Source of the DNA: an uncultured Myxococcales bacterium
Lineage (GTDB): Bacteria > Myxococcota_A > Polyangia > Polyangiales > Polyangiaceae
Length of the DNA: 52,274 nt
NCBI GenBank assembly: GCA_937902985.1
Contig: CALFNG010000029.1
Location: 1-52,274, forward strand
Reading direction: 5' to 3'
Part shown: positions 24,791 to 31,506 of the stretch, in pieces
How the letters are laid out: every line of letters begins with the position of its first letter
How positions within the stretch are numbered: position 1 is the first letter of the stretch
Made by a program: the position numbers and the translations under genes
Notes under the pieces: model-generated
Databases searched by the model: none
Told to the model about the DNA's origin: nothing
The model's input: only the letters and a program-made list of their open reading frames with translations

Positions 24791-24824
24791 CGCCAGGTCG
24801 CGCCTCGGGCCGACCTGGCGTTTG
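24791..24824 (+). terminator. Perfect hairpin between precursor and MNIO gene
   Basis: A ten-base perfect stem CGCCAGGTCG / CGACCTGGCG with a ten-base loop, followed by TTTG, begins nine bases after the precursor stop. The short T-tract suggests a partial terminator: most transcripts would end after the precursor, with some reading through to the enzyme genes. Protection of the precursor mRNA 3' end is an alternative. Confidence 0.7.
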
Positions 24825-24845
24825 CATTTAAGGGAAACGCGTTCG

Positions 24846-25709
24846 ATGGGATATCGAGAACGCCACGCGATCCCGGATCTAGGCGTCGGGGTCGGACTGC
24901 GAAGCGCGCACATCGTCCACGTGTTGCGCGAGCGTCCAGCGATGGACTGGTTCGAGATCATCAGCGAAAATTTTTTCGCCGAGGGCGGCGTGGCGCGCGC
25001 ACACCTCGATGCGGCTCGAGCCCACTACCCACTGGTCCCTCATGGCGTTTCGCTGTCGATCGGGGGTACCGATTCGATCGATCGAGACCATCTGTCGAGG
25101 CTCCGAGCCTTGGTGCGTCGGGTCCGACCCCCCTGGTGCAGCGATCACTTGTGCTGGACCGGAGCGGCGGGGCTCGACGTGCACGATCTCCTCCCCATGC
25201 CGTACACGCGCGAGACGCTCGCGCACGTCGTCGAGCGGGTGCGGCGCGTGCAGGGCGAGCTCGAAACGCCATTCGCGCTCGAGAACGCCTCGTCGTACAT
25301 GGAGTATCGCGAGAGCACGATGACGGAACACCAGTTTCTCGCCGAGCTGGCTTACAGAGCTGACTGTGGGATTTTGCTCGACGTCAACAACGTGTTCGTC
25401 AGCGCCTACAATCACGGGTTCGACGCCAACGCGTACGTCGACGCGATTCCCGGCGATCGAGTCGTTCAAATGCATCTCGCGGGTCACACCGACAAGGGGA
25501 CGCACCTCCTCGATACGCACTCGGATCACGTGCGCGACCAAGTCTGGGAGCTCTATCGGCGCGCGATTGGACGCTGCGGCGCCGTGTCCACCCTAGTCGA
25601 ATGGGACGAGAACATCCCGACCTGGTCGGTCCTCGAGGCCGAAGGGCGCGCCGCGCGAACGGTACGCGACGAGGTGCTGGGCGCGACCACGAAGGTGAGG
25701 CCATGCTAG
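24846..25709 (+). CDS. bufB: DUF692 multinuclear non-heme iron oxidase (BufB-like)
   Basis: MNIO enzymes are TIM-barrel, multi-iron oxidases that modify cysteine residues of RiPP precursors. The 287-residue protein starts with the family pattern GVGVGLRSAHIVHVL and DWFEIISENFF. Candidate iron ligands include His66 (PHGVSLSIG), Glu146 (ALENASS), Asp179 (LLDVNNVFVSAYNHGFD), His210 and His214 (MHLAGH), the DTHSDHV cluster (223-229) and Glu252 (LVEWDENIP). WCSDHLCW is also typical. ATG 24846 is used, with AAGGGA upstream. The stop overlaps the next gene by seven bases, so the two are coupled. Its substrate is most likely the adjacent Cys-repeat lipoprotein. Confidence 0.9.
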   Translation: MGYRERHAIPDLGVGVGLRSAHIVHVLRERPAMDWFEIISENFFAEGGVARAHLDAARAHYPLVPHGVSLSIGGTDSIDRDHLSRLRALVRRVRPPWCSDHLCWTGAAGLDVHDLLPMPYTRETLAHVVERVRRVQGELETPFALENASSYMEYRESTMTEHQFLAELAYRADCGILLDVNNVFVSAYNHGFDANAYVDAIPGDRVVQMHLAGHTDKGTHLLDTHSDHVRDQVWELYRRAIGRCGAVSTLVEWDENIPTWSVLEAEGRAARTVRDEVLGATTKVRPC

Positions 25710-26542
25710 ACCCTCGCGACGGTTCGCTAGCTGGCCTCCAGCGCTTCATCACCGACGCCGTTCGCAGCGGAACGGCGAGTCCTCTGGATCCTCACCGCGC
25801 GCAGGGTGCCGACCGCGTTCTCGTGGCCGGCAAGCACGGACTCTCGCCCGCCGATCGGCTCGAGATCTATCGCGAGCAGTTCTGGGTCCGCCACGTCTCG
25901 AACCTGATCGACGACTTTCCGACGTTGGGCTGGGTCATCGGCGCGCCCGCGTTTCGCGAAGTCGCGTCCGGCTATCTGACGGCGCACCCTCCACGCACCT
26001 GGAACCTGCAGCGCCTGGGCGCGGACCTCCCCGCGTTCATCGCGAGCGAGCCGCGATGGGCGAGCGACCGCCTCGCGGTCGACGCTTCTCGGCTCGACTG
26101 GGCCTTCATGGAAGCCTTCGACGCGCCCGACGCCAGTCCACTGGATCTCTCGCCGCTCGCGGGCGCCACCGAAGACGCGGTGACCACCGCGCGGCTGAGG
26201 TTCCATCCGTCGATGCGGCGGCTCGCGTTCCACCACCCCGTGCACGAGGTCCGCGAAGCCACGAAGCGCGGGGACGCGCGCGAACGCCCGGCTCCCCGCA
26301 ACGTTCGGGTCGTCGTCTGGCGAGACGCGACCTTTGCCGTCAGGGCCACGAGCGTCGAGCCCATCGCCTTCGATCTGCTGGCCGAGCTCTCTGCGGGCGC
26401 GCCTCTCGGTCAAGCGTGCGAGGCCGTAGCGAACGCGAACGGAGTCTCCACACCCGCGGGAGAACTCGGCGAGCGAGTTGGCGCGTGGTTCCAGGACTGG
26501 ACCGCGAACGGGTGGGTCAGCGAGGTCGCCATCGCCCGCTGA
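25703..26542 (+). CDS. bufC: DUF2063 partner protein (BufC/HvfC-like)
   Basis: The 279-residue protein has the N-terminal DUF2063 domain at about 8-110: LAGLQRFITDAVRSG, RLEIYREQFWVRHVSNLIDDFPTLGWVIG, FREVASGYLTAHPPRTWNL. A less conserved C-terminal domain follows, rich in short strands and ending in a winged-helix-like DLLAELSAGAPLGQACEAV. BufC-type proteins bind the precursor leader and present it to the MNIO. The start ATG 25703 lies inside the end of bufB and is preceded by GGTGAGG. No DoxX-type BufD follows; the next gene is convergent. Confidence 0.87.
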   Translation: MLDPRDGSLAGLQRFITDAVRSGTASPLDPHRAQGADRVLVAGKHGLSPADRLEIYREQFWVRHVSNLIDDFPTLGWVIGAPAFREVASGYLTAHPPRTWNLQRLGADLPAFIASEPRWASDRLAVDASRLDWAFMEAFDAPDASPLDLSPLAGATEDAVTTARLRFHPSMRRLAFHHPVHEVREATKRGDARERPAPRNVRVVVWRDATFAVRATSVEPIAFDLLAELSAGAPLGQACEAVANANGVSTPAGELGERVGAWFQDWTANGWVSEVAIAR

Positions 26543-26584
26543 CCGCTGGGCGTCGCGAGGTGCGGGCGCGAACCGGCATCGAGC

Positions 26585-27205
26585 TCACGGCGTGTGGGGC
26601 GCGGTCCCGTGGTGCGGGTGGAAGTTGAATGGATAGAACGCCTTGGTTTCGTAGCCGCCCGGGCTCGGCGCGAACTGGACTTTCTTGATGATGTCCGAAA
26701 CGCACCCGACCACGGTCGGCTCGACGATCTGACTCCGCGAGGTGTCGAGCGACGTTTGCGTGACGTTGCCCTTCGGGTCGATCGTCCACGCGATGACGAG
26801 ATCGCCCTCGATCCCGGGGTGATCTTTCACGGAGTTGTCGTAACAGGCCCGCGCTTCGTCGCGGCGCGCCATGACGATCGCCCGAATGTCCTCGGGCTGC
26901 CGGCCCGCCTCGTGCGCGTGCGGCCCCTTCGGCGGCGTGGCGCTCGCCGAGGTCGAAGCCACGGTGTGCACTTCGCTGAGCTTCGCCCCCTGGAGGTCTC
27001 CGCCGTCGGGCAGGGCCACGGTCGTCGTGCTCTGTGTGGCTTCGGGCCCGCTCGCCGACCCCGCGCCGGCGGCCGCGGACGCCGGCGCGCCCGGCGACTT
27101 CGCGCCGTCGCCCTCGGCGCCCCCACCGCCGCACGCGAATAACACCAGGGGGAGCAGGGGAACGAGCAGCGCCAGAACGAGAGCACATCCGGAAGCGGTT
27201 CGCAT
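26585..27205 (-). CDS. Lipoprotein with AgmX/PglI-type C-terminal domain
   Basis: This 206-residue protein has a signal peptide ending LFAC (Cys25), a Ser/Ala/Gly-rich linker to about residue 95, and a C-terminal domain. The domain contains IRAIVMARRDEARACYDNSVKDHPGIEGDLVIAWTIDPKGNV, VVGCVSDIIKKVQFAPSPGG and FYPFNF. This is the TonB-like AgmX/PglI domain common in myxobacterial envelope and motility proteins, where two Cys (CYDN and GCV) probably form a disulfide. The partner is unknown. It is convergent with the bufferin-like operon and divergent from a kinase gene. Confidence 0.82.
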   Translation of the reverse strand: MRTASGCALVLALLVPLLPLVLFACGGGGAEGDGAKSPGAPASAAAGAGSASGPEATQSTTTVALPDGGDLQGAKLSEVHTVASTSASATPPKGPHAHEAGRQPEDIRAIVMARRDEARACYDNSVKDHPGIEGDLVIAWTIDPKGNVTQTSLDTSRSQIVEPTVVGCVSDIIKKVQFAPSPGGYETKAFYPFNFHPHHGTAPHTP

Positions 27206-27262
27206 GGGGGCACGGTAACTCAATTCCTCGGCTCGACGCAGCACCGTCCTCGTGCTTCGCTT

Positions 27263-28936
27263 GTGGAGAGCGCTGTGTCCACAGCCCCGATCCCCCCCTC
27301 CGAGAGCCAGGAAGTCTCGGGCCCTCGAGGAGAGCGACTGGGATCGTACGAACTTCTCCTCGAACTCGCGTCGGGCGGCATGGCGACCGTGCACCTCGCC
27401 CGCGCGACCGACCAGCGACAGGGCCCGCCGCTGGTCGCGATCAAGCGCCCACACCGGCACCTGTCGAGCGACAAGACATTCGTGACGATGCTGGTCGACG
27501 AGGCACGACTCGCGTCGGCCATCGACGACCCGCACGTCGTCAAGGTGCGGGAGCTCGGCTTCGCCGGGGGCATGCCGTTCATCGTCATGGACTACGTCGA
27601 AGGCGCGTCTCTCGCCGAGCTGCGGCGCGAGCTGAGCGCGCTGGGCCGCGCCATCGACGTCCGCGTCGCGGTTCGAATCGTGCTCGACGCGCTCGCCGGC
27701 CTTCACGCCGCGCACGAGCTCCGTGACGACAACGACAAGCCGCTCCACATCGTTCATCGCGACGTCTCGCCGCACAACGTGCTCCTCGGGTGCGACGGCC
27801 ATTCGTACATCACCGACTTCGGCATTGCGAAGGCCGAGGACCGCATCCAGACGACGCGCACGCACGAGGTCAAAGGCAAGCTCGCCTACCTCGCGCCCGA
27901 GCGCGTCGACAAGCGGCGCATATGCACGGTGCAGAGCGACGTCTTTTCGATGGCGGTCGTCTTGTGGGAGTGCTTTGCCGGGCGAAGGCTCTTCCGAGGC
28001 GACGAGGCCGTCGACATCTTGCAGCAGGTCATGAGCTCGCCCATTCCGACGCTCGAACAGATCGGCGCCCAGGTGCCTCGCGCGCTGGACGACGTCATCG
28101 CTCGAGCGCTCTCGCGCGACCTCGACACGCGGTACCTGACGGCCCGGGCGCTGGCGCAGGCGGTGGAGCGCGCGGCAGGACCCGAACAGATCGGAACCCA
28201 CGCGGACGTCGCGCGCCTGATGGAAGCGGTCTTCGGAGCGCGCATGACGGCGCGCCAGAACACGGTGCGCGCCACGATAGGAAGCGAGCTCGCGGACCTC
28301 CTTCGGGAATCCGGCCTGCGCGCGCGCGACCCGGCGGGGATCGACGACGCGCCGGAAGGGCAGCTCCTCACGGAGCTCGCACCGCCGATGCCCACCGGTC
28401 GGTATGCGGTCGGAACGGACTTCCGCGCCGCGGTCGCGAGACTGCGGCCCCGGTCCGTGCCCTGGCGTTCGATCGCGGCAGTGGGCACGGGCGTGGCCAT
28501 CGGCGCGGCGGCCACGCTGACCTGGCTCGCGAATCACTCCAAGCCGAGTCCCCTCGTGCTTCGGGGCGTTTCGAGTGCGGCCAGCTCGGCGGCGCCCAGC
28601 GGACCGGTCACACGTCGCGTGCTCCTGCCGCTGCCGTTCACCGCGAGTCACGCGTCGCTCGACGATGATTCACGCGACCTCGATCCGCCGACCGACGTCG
28701 TCGCCTTCGAGGTGGGAACCGAAGACGGCACGCGCCACCACGTGGTCGCCGTCGCACCCGACGGAACGCGGGCCGAGGGCTACGCCCTCGAAGAAGAGGG
28801 GGTCGCGCGCGCGGAGGGCGACGGATACACCGTGGTCGCGCCGGCCGCGCGCGTCGAAGACGAACGGCGCGCCGGTCCGCGACGGCCATCGCACCCGCTC
28901 GGGACCGTTCACAACGGATTCACCAAGCTACGGTGA
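27263..28936 (+). CDS. Membrane Ser/Thr protein kinase, 557 residues
   Basis: The kinase domain lies at about residues 28-310: glycine loop LASGGMATVHLA, Lys in VAIKRPH, catalytic loop HRDVSPHNVLL, DFGIAKAED and LAYLAPERV. The catalytic-loop Lys (HRDxK) is replaced by Ser, a variant frequent in myxobacterial kinases, so activity is possible but not assured. A membrane helix lies at about 410-430 (SIAAVGTGVAIGAAATLTWL), then an outer region without recognised domains. The GTG at 27263 is used; a GTG at 27275 is an alternative. The stop lies only nine bases from the convergent HNH gene. Confidence 0.88.
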   Translation: MESAVSTAPIPPSESQEVSGPRGERLGSYELLLELASGGMATVHLARATDQRQGPPLVAIKRPHRHLSSDKTFVTMLVDEARLASAIDDPHVVKVRELGFAGGMPFIVMDYVEGASLAELRRELSALGRAIDVRVAVRIVLDALAGLHAAHELRDDNDKPLHIVHRDVSPHNVLLGCDGHSYITDFGIAKAEDRIQTTRTHEVKGKLAYLAPERVDKRRICTVQSDVFSMAVVLWECFAGRRLFRGDEAVDILQQVMSSPIPTLEQIGAQVPRALDDVIARALSRDLDTRYLTARALAQAVERAAGPEQIGTHADVARLMEAVFGARMTARQNTVRATIGSELADLLRESGLRARDPAGIDDAPEGQLLTELAPPMPTGRYAVGTDFRAAVARLRPRSVPWRSIAAVGTGVAIGAAATLTWLANHSKPSPLVLRGVSSAASSAAPSGPVTRRVLLPLPFTASHASLDDDSRDLDPPTDVVAFEVGTEDGTRHHVVAVAPDGTRAEGYALEEEGVARAEGDGYTVVAPAARVEDERRAGPRRPSHPLGTVHNGFTKLR

Positions 28937-28945
28937 GGTCGCCTC

Positions 28946-29524
28946 TCAGCTCGCCGCCTTGAGGAACGGCTCCCACTCTTTGAACCGCCACCCACTTCCC
29001 AGGAGAATCTGGGCGGTCATCGTCCACTTGGGTCGAAACGGGCGGCGGGCGAGCCGCATGTTGGCCTCGTCCGGCGTCTTCCACCCCTTGCGCAGATTGC
29101 AAATGCGGCACGCGGTGACGAGGTTCTCCCACGTGTCGTCGCCGCCGCGAGAGCGCGGAACGACGTGATCGATGTTCAGCTCCCGCAGGGGCGGGCGCTT
29201 GCCGCAGTACTGACACTGATGGGCGTCCCGGAACATGAGATTGCGACGCGTCAGCCGAACGGTCACGCGCGGCGTCCGATCGTAGCGCAGGAGATGAACG
29301 ACGCGCGGAACCCGGAGATGCCCGCCCACGATAGGGAGGGCGTCGTCTCCCTCGCGGGGCGGCAGCTCCCGCCAGAGCGAGAAGTCGTGGGAATCGCCGT
29401 CTTCGTCGAGAGCAAGCGCCGCGCCGCCGTAGAGGAGCACAATCGCCCGCTTCACCGTCGTCACCTGAACGGCGACGAGGTACCGGTTGAGCACGAGGAC
29501 TGGAAGAGAAAGGACGTCGGTCAT
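28946..29524 (-). CDS. HNH endonuclease domain protein
   Basis: This 192-residue protein carries an HNH nuclease at about residues 100-147. The zinc Cys pairs are CQYC (104, 107) and CRIC (139, 142), the motif NIDHVVPRSRGG holds His120, and TWENLVTAC holds the Asn. The N-terminal 95 residues start MTDVLSLPVLVLNRYLVAVQVTTVKRAIVLLYGG, a pattern seen in a widespread family of small standalone HNH proteins. It is probably a housekeeping or DNA-processing nuclease rather than a homing enzyme. Start 29524 is the Met of that conserved N-terminus. Confidence 0.88.
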   Translation of the reverse strand: MTDVLSLPVLVLNRYLVAVQVTTVKRAIVLLYGGAALALDEDGDSHDFSLWRELPPREGDDALPIVGGHLRVPRVVHLLRYDRTPRVTVRLTRRNLMFRDAHQCQYCGKRPPLRELNIDHVVPRSRGGDDTWENLVTACRICNLRKGWKTPDEANMRLARRPFRPKWTMTAQILLGSGWRFKEWEPFLKAAS

Positions 29525-29642
29525 CGGTCTGAACCCCGTCGAGGTGCGAACCGTCGCATTCGAGTGTACACCGGCGGACGTCCGACTGCAGCCGCGTGCG
29601 TTTGACGCGGTCGCCGGTGCGGGTACCCTTCGGTGAAGAGTC

Positions 29643-30227
29643 ATGCCCGACGACGCCCATCACGATCCCCTCGATCCCCCGCCGGTGACGACCGCCGCGC
29701 AGCCACGCGCGGGGCGGGGCCGAGGCGACGACGGAGGCGACGGCCGCAAACGCTGGGTCGGGCCTGCGGTCGCCAGCGGACTGGCCATGGTCGCGGCGGC
29801 CATCGCGGGCCTGGTCCTCACGGGAATGCAGGACAACGCGATCTACTCGAAGCCGGTCGACCAGCTCCTCGCGGCGAAGGCCAAGTTCGTCGGCCGGCCG
29901 GTGCGTGCGGAGGGCAACCTCGCCCATGGCTCTCTCGTGAAGCGCGATCAACCCTGCGAGTACCGGTTCTCGATCACCAAGAACGGCGCCGAGCTCCCGG
30001 TTCGCTTCGCGCAGTGCGTGGTGCCAGACACCTTCCGAGACGTGCCGGATCTCGATGTCGGGGTCACCGTGGAAGGCGAGCTCCAGAGCGACGACACGTT
30101 CGAGGCGACGAGCGTGCTCGCTAAGTGCCCAAGCAAGTACGAGATGAAGCAGCGGAAGGATCATGGCGAGACGATGCCTCACACCCCGCTCGCGGCGGCG
30201 GCGGAGCCCGGCATCCAGGCCCCGTAG
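29643..30227 (+). CDS. ccmE: CcmE-like heme chaperone with CxxxY motif
   Basis: CcmE carries heme across the periplasm during cytochrome c maturation (system I). The 194-residue protein has a polar N-terminus, a membrane anchor at about 40-60 and an OB-fold domain (FVGRPVRAEGNLAHGSLVKR, VPDTFRDVPDLDVGVTVEGEL, TFEATSVLAKCPSKYEMKQ). The usual heme-attaching His of HxxxY is Cys162, with Tyr166, giving the CxxxY variant described for some deltaproteobacteria and archaea (system I*). Extra cysteines 105 and 125 lie in the domain. No other ccm genes are adjacent. The family call rests on the fold pattern and this motif. Confidence 0.75.
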   Translation: MPDDAHHDPLDPPPVTTAAQPRAGRGRGDDGGDGRKRWVGPAVASGLAMVAAAIAGLVLTGMQDNAIYSKPVDQLLAAKAKFVGRPVRAEGNLAHGSLVKRDQPCEYRFSITKNGAELPVRFAQCVVPDTFRDVPDLDVGVTVEGELQSDDTFEATSVLAKCPSKYEMKQRKDHGETMPHTPLAAAAEPGIQAP

Positions 30228-30249
30228 CGGCAGCCCACGCGCCCGAGGC

Positions 30250-30305
30250 GCAGAGAGGGGAGAGGCAGAGAGGGGAGAGGCAGAGAGGGGAGAGGCAGAG
30301 AGGGG
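30250..30305. repeat. 15-bp minisatellite, about 3.7 copies
   Basis: The unit CAGAGAGGGGAGAGG is repeated three times in perfect tandem from 30251, with a fourth partial unit. The preceding bases GAGGCGCAGAGAG match the arm of the dispersed elements at 4252 and 5478, so the array may have grown out of a degenerate copy of that element. It is too short and has no spacers, so it is not CRISPR. Confidence 0.85.
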
Positions 30306-30343
30306 AAGCGCGCGGTACTCGCGCGACGAGCCCGAGCCCGAGC

Positions 30344-30372
30344 TTTGGTGAAGCGCCCAGACTTCTTATGAT
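30344..30372 (+). promoter_or_regulatory. Sigma-70 promoter for the TPR membrane protein gene
   Basis: TTTGGT (30344-30349), a 17-base spacer and TATGAT (30367-30372). The -10 matches five of six consensus bases and the -35 is weak. Transcription would start near 30379, sixteen bases before ATG 30395, with AGGG as a close ribosome-binding site. Confidence 0.6.
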
Positions 30373-30394
30373 ACGGTGCCGATTCTAGGGCACA

Positions 30395-31282
30395 ATGTTC
30401 CGTTCCATCCGTAAGCCGCTCCTTGCCGTCACGCTCGGTCTTACCGCAGTCGCGGTCCCTGCCCTCGCGCAGCAGCCCGCGAGCTATCCGCCTCCCTGCG
30501 ACGCCTCGAAAGTCAGCAAGGGCGACGTCGATCGGGCGCACACCGTCTTCTTGAGTGGCAAGCAATATCTCGACGAGTCGAATTACGATAAGGCCATCGG
30601 CTACTTCGATGACGCGTATTCGATCGACTGCAGCGTGCACGCGATCCTCCCGATCATCGCGACGGCCTACGAGCGCAAGGGCGACAAGGGCGAAGCGGTG
30701 CGAGCGCTCGAAGAATACCTGCGCCGCGTGCCGAGCTCCTCGGATCGCGAGCGCATCGAGCGCCGGATCAAGAACCTGAACGACCAGCAGGCGCGAGAGC
30801 AGCCGTCGGCCACGGCCACCCCGGCGGCGACCTCGAGCGCTGCGGTGACGCCGCCGGCCGCGAGCGCGATCGCCGAGAGCCCGACCGCCTCGACCATGGT
30901 CCCGCCCCCGCCTGCGACTTCGAACGACACGACGGCGAGGCCTTCGCCCGGCCCCGGCCCCTGGATTCTCACCGGCGTCGGCGGCGCCGCGGCCGTATCG
31001 GGCATCGTCTTGTACGGCGTGGGCGCGGGCAAGATCTCGAGCGCCGAAGACGCCTGCGGGGGGCGCGTCGGATGCAGCGACTCGGTCGCGTCAAAAGGCA
31101 ATAGCGGTCGGACCCTCGAGACGGTCGGCGTCGTCGTCGGCGTCGCCGGGGTCGTAGCGGTCGGGGCGGGCCTGGTCTGGTTCTTCACCTCGAAGGCATC
31201 GGCGCCCTCGCGGGGTAGTGCGTTCGTGAGCCCGGTGCTGGCTCCGGGGTACGCCGGCATCGCTCTCGGCTCGCAGCTCTGA
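30395..31282 (+). CDS. Exported TPR protein with two C-terminal hydrophobic segments
   Basis: This 295-residue protein has a signal peptide (cleavage near ALAQ, residue 25). TPR-like helices lie at about 45-130 (AHTVFLSGKQYLDESNYDKAIGYFDDAYSIDCSVHAILPIIATAYERKGD), followed by a Pro/Ser/Thr-rich linker. Two membrane segments lie at about 190-210 (WILTGVGGAAAVSGIVLYGVG) and 240-262 (VGVVVGVAGVVAVGAGLVWFF). The two Cys in between (CGGRVGC) could form a disulfide. This layout (periplasmic TPR, linker, membrane hairpin) is recurrent in Polyangia; function unknown. ATG 30395 has its own promoter. Confidence 0.8.
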   Translation: MFRSIRKPLLAVTLGLTAVAVPALAQQPASYPPPCDASKVSKGDVDRAHTVFLSGKQYLDESNYDKAIGYFDDAYSIDCSVHAILPIIATAYERKGDKGEAVRALEEYLRRVPSSSDRERIERRIKNLNDQQAREQPSATATPAATSSAAVTPPAASAIAESPTASTMVPPPPATSNDTTARPSPGPGPWILTGVGGAAAVSGIVLYGVGAGKISSAEDACGGRVGCSDSVASKGNSGRTLETVGVVVGVAGVVAVGAGLVWFFTSKASAPSRGSAFVSPVLAPGYAGIALGSQL

Positions 31283-31462
31283 CGGGGCGCAGGCGACGCG
31301 CGCGCGCCAGGCCGGCGGCCGGGTTGCAAGTGGTCGGCGATCTGATCCTGGCGATCTGATGCTGCGCTGGGCCTGCGGGGGTGGTGAGTGGGTGGCGGGA
31401 GCGCGCGTACGATTGCGAGCGGAGGGCCTGACGGGCCAGGCTCCGCGCCTACCCAGCGGCCC

Positions 31463-31505
31463 CGTACGCCTTTATTAAGGACCCGCCAGAGCGTACGCTT
31501 ATAAG
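31463..31505. repeat. Direct repeat upstream of the sensor kinase gene
   Basis: CGTACGCCTTTATTAAG (31463-31479) and CGTACGCTTATAAG (31492-31505) share the same 5' half and an AT-rich 3' half, with starts 29 bases apart. They are the only AT-rich patches in a 220-base intergenic region and end one base before ATG 31507, so they may be regulator sites or promoter parts. Confidence 0.5.
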
Positions 31506-31506
31506 C

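Noticed and set aside
30250-30305. Possible CRISPR array
   Set aside because: The repeats are contiguous 15-base units with no spacers and no cas genes nearby.
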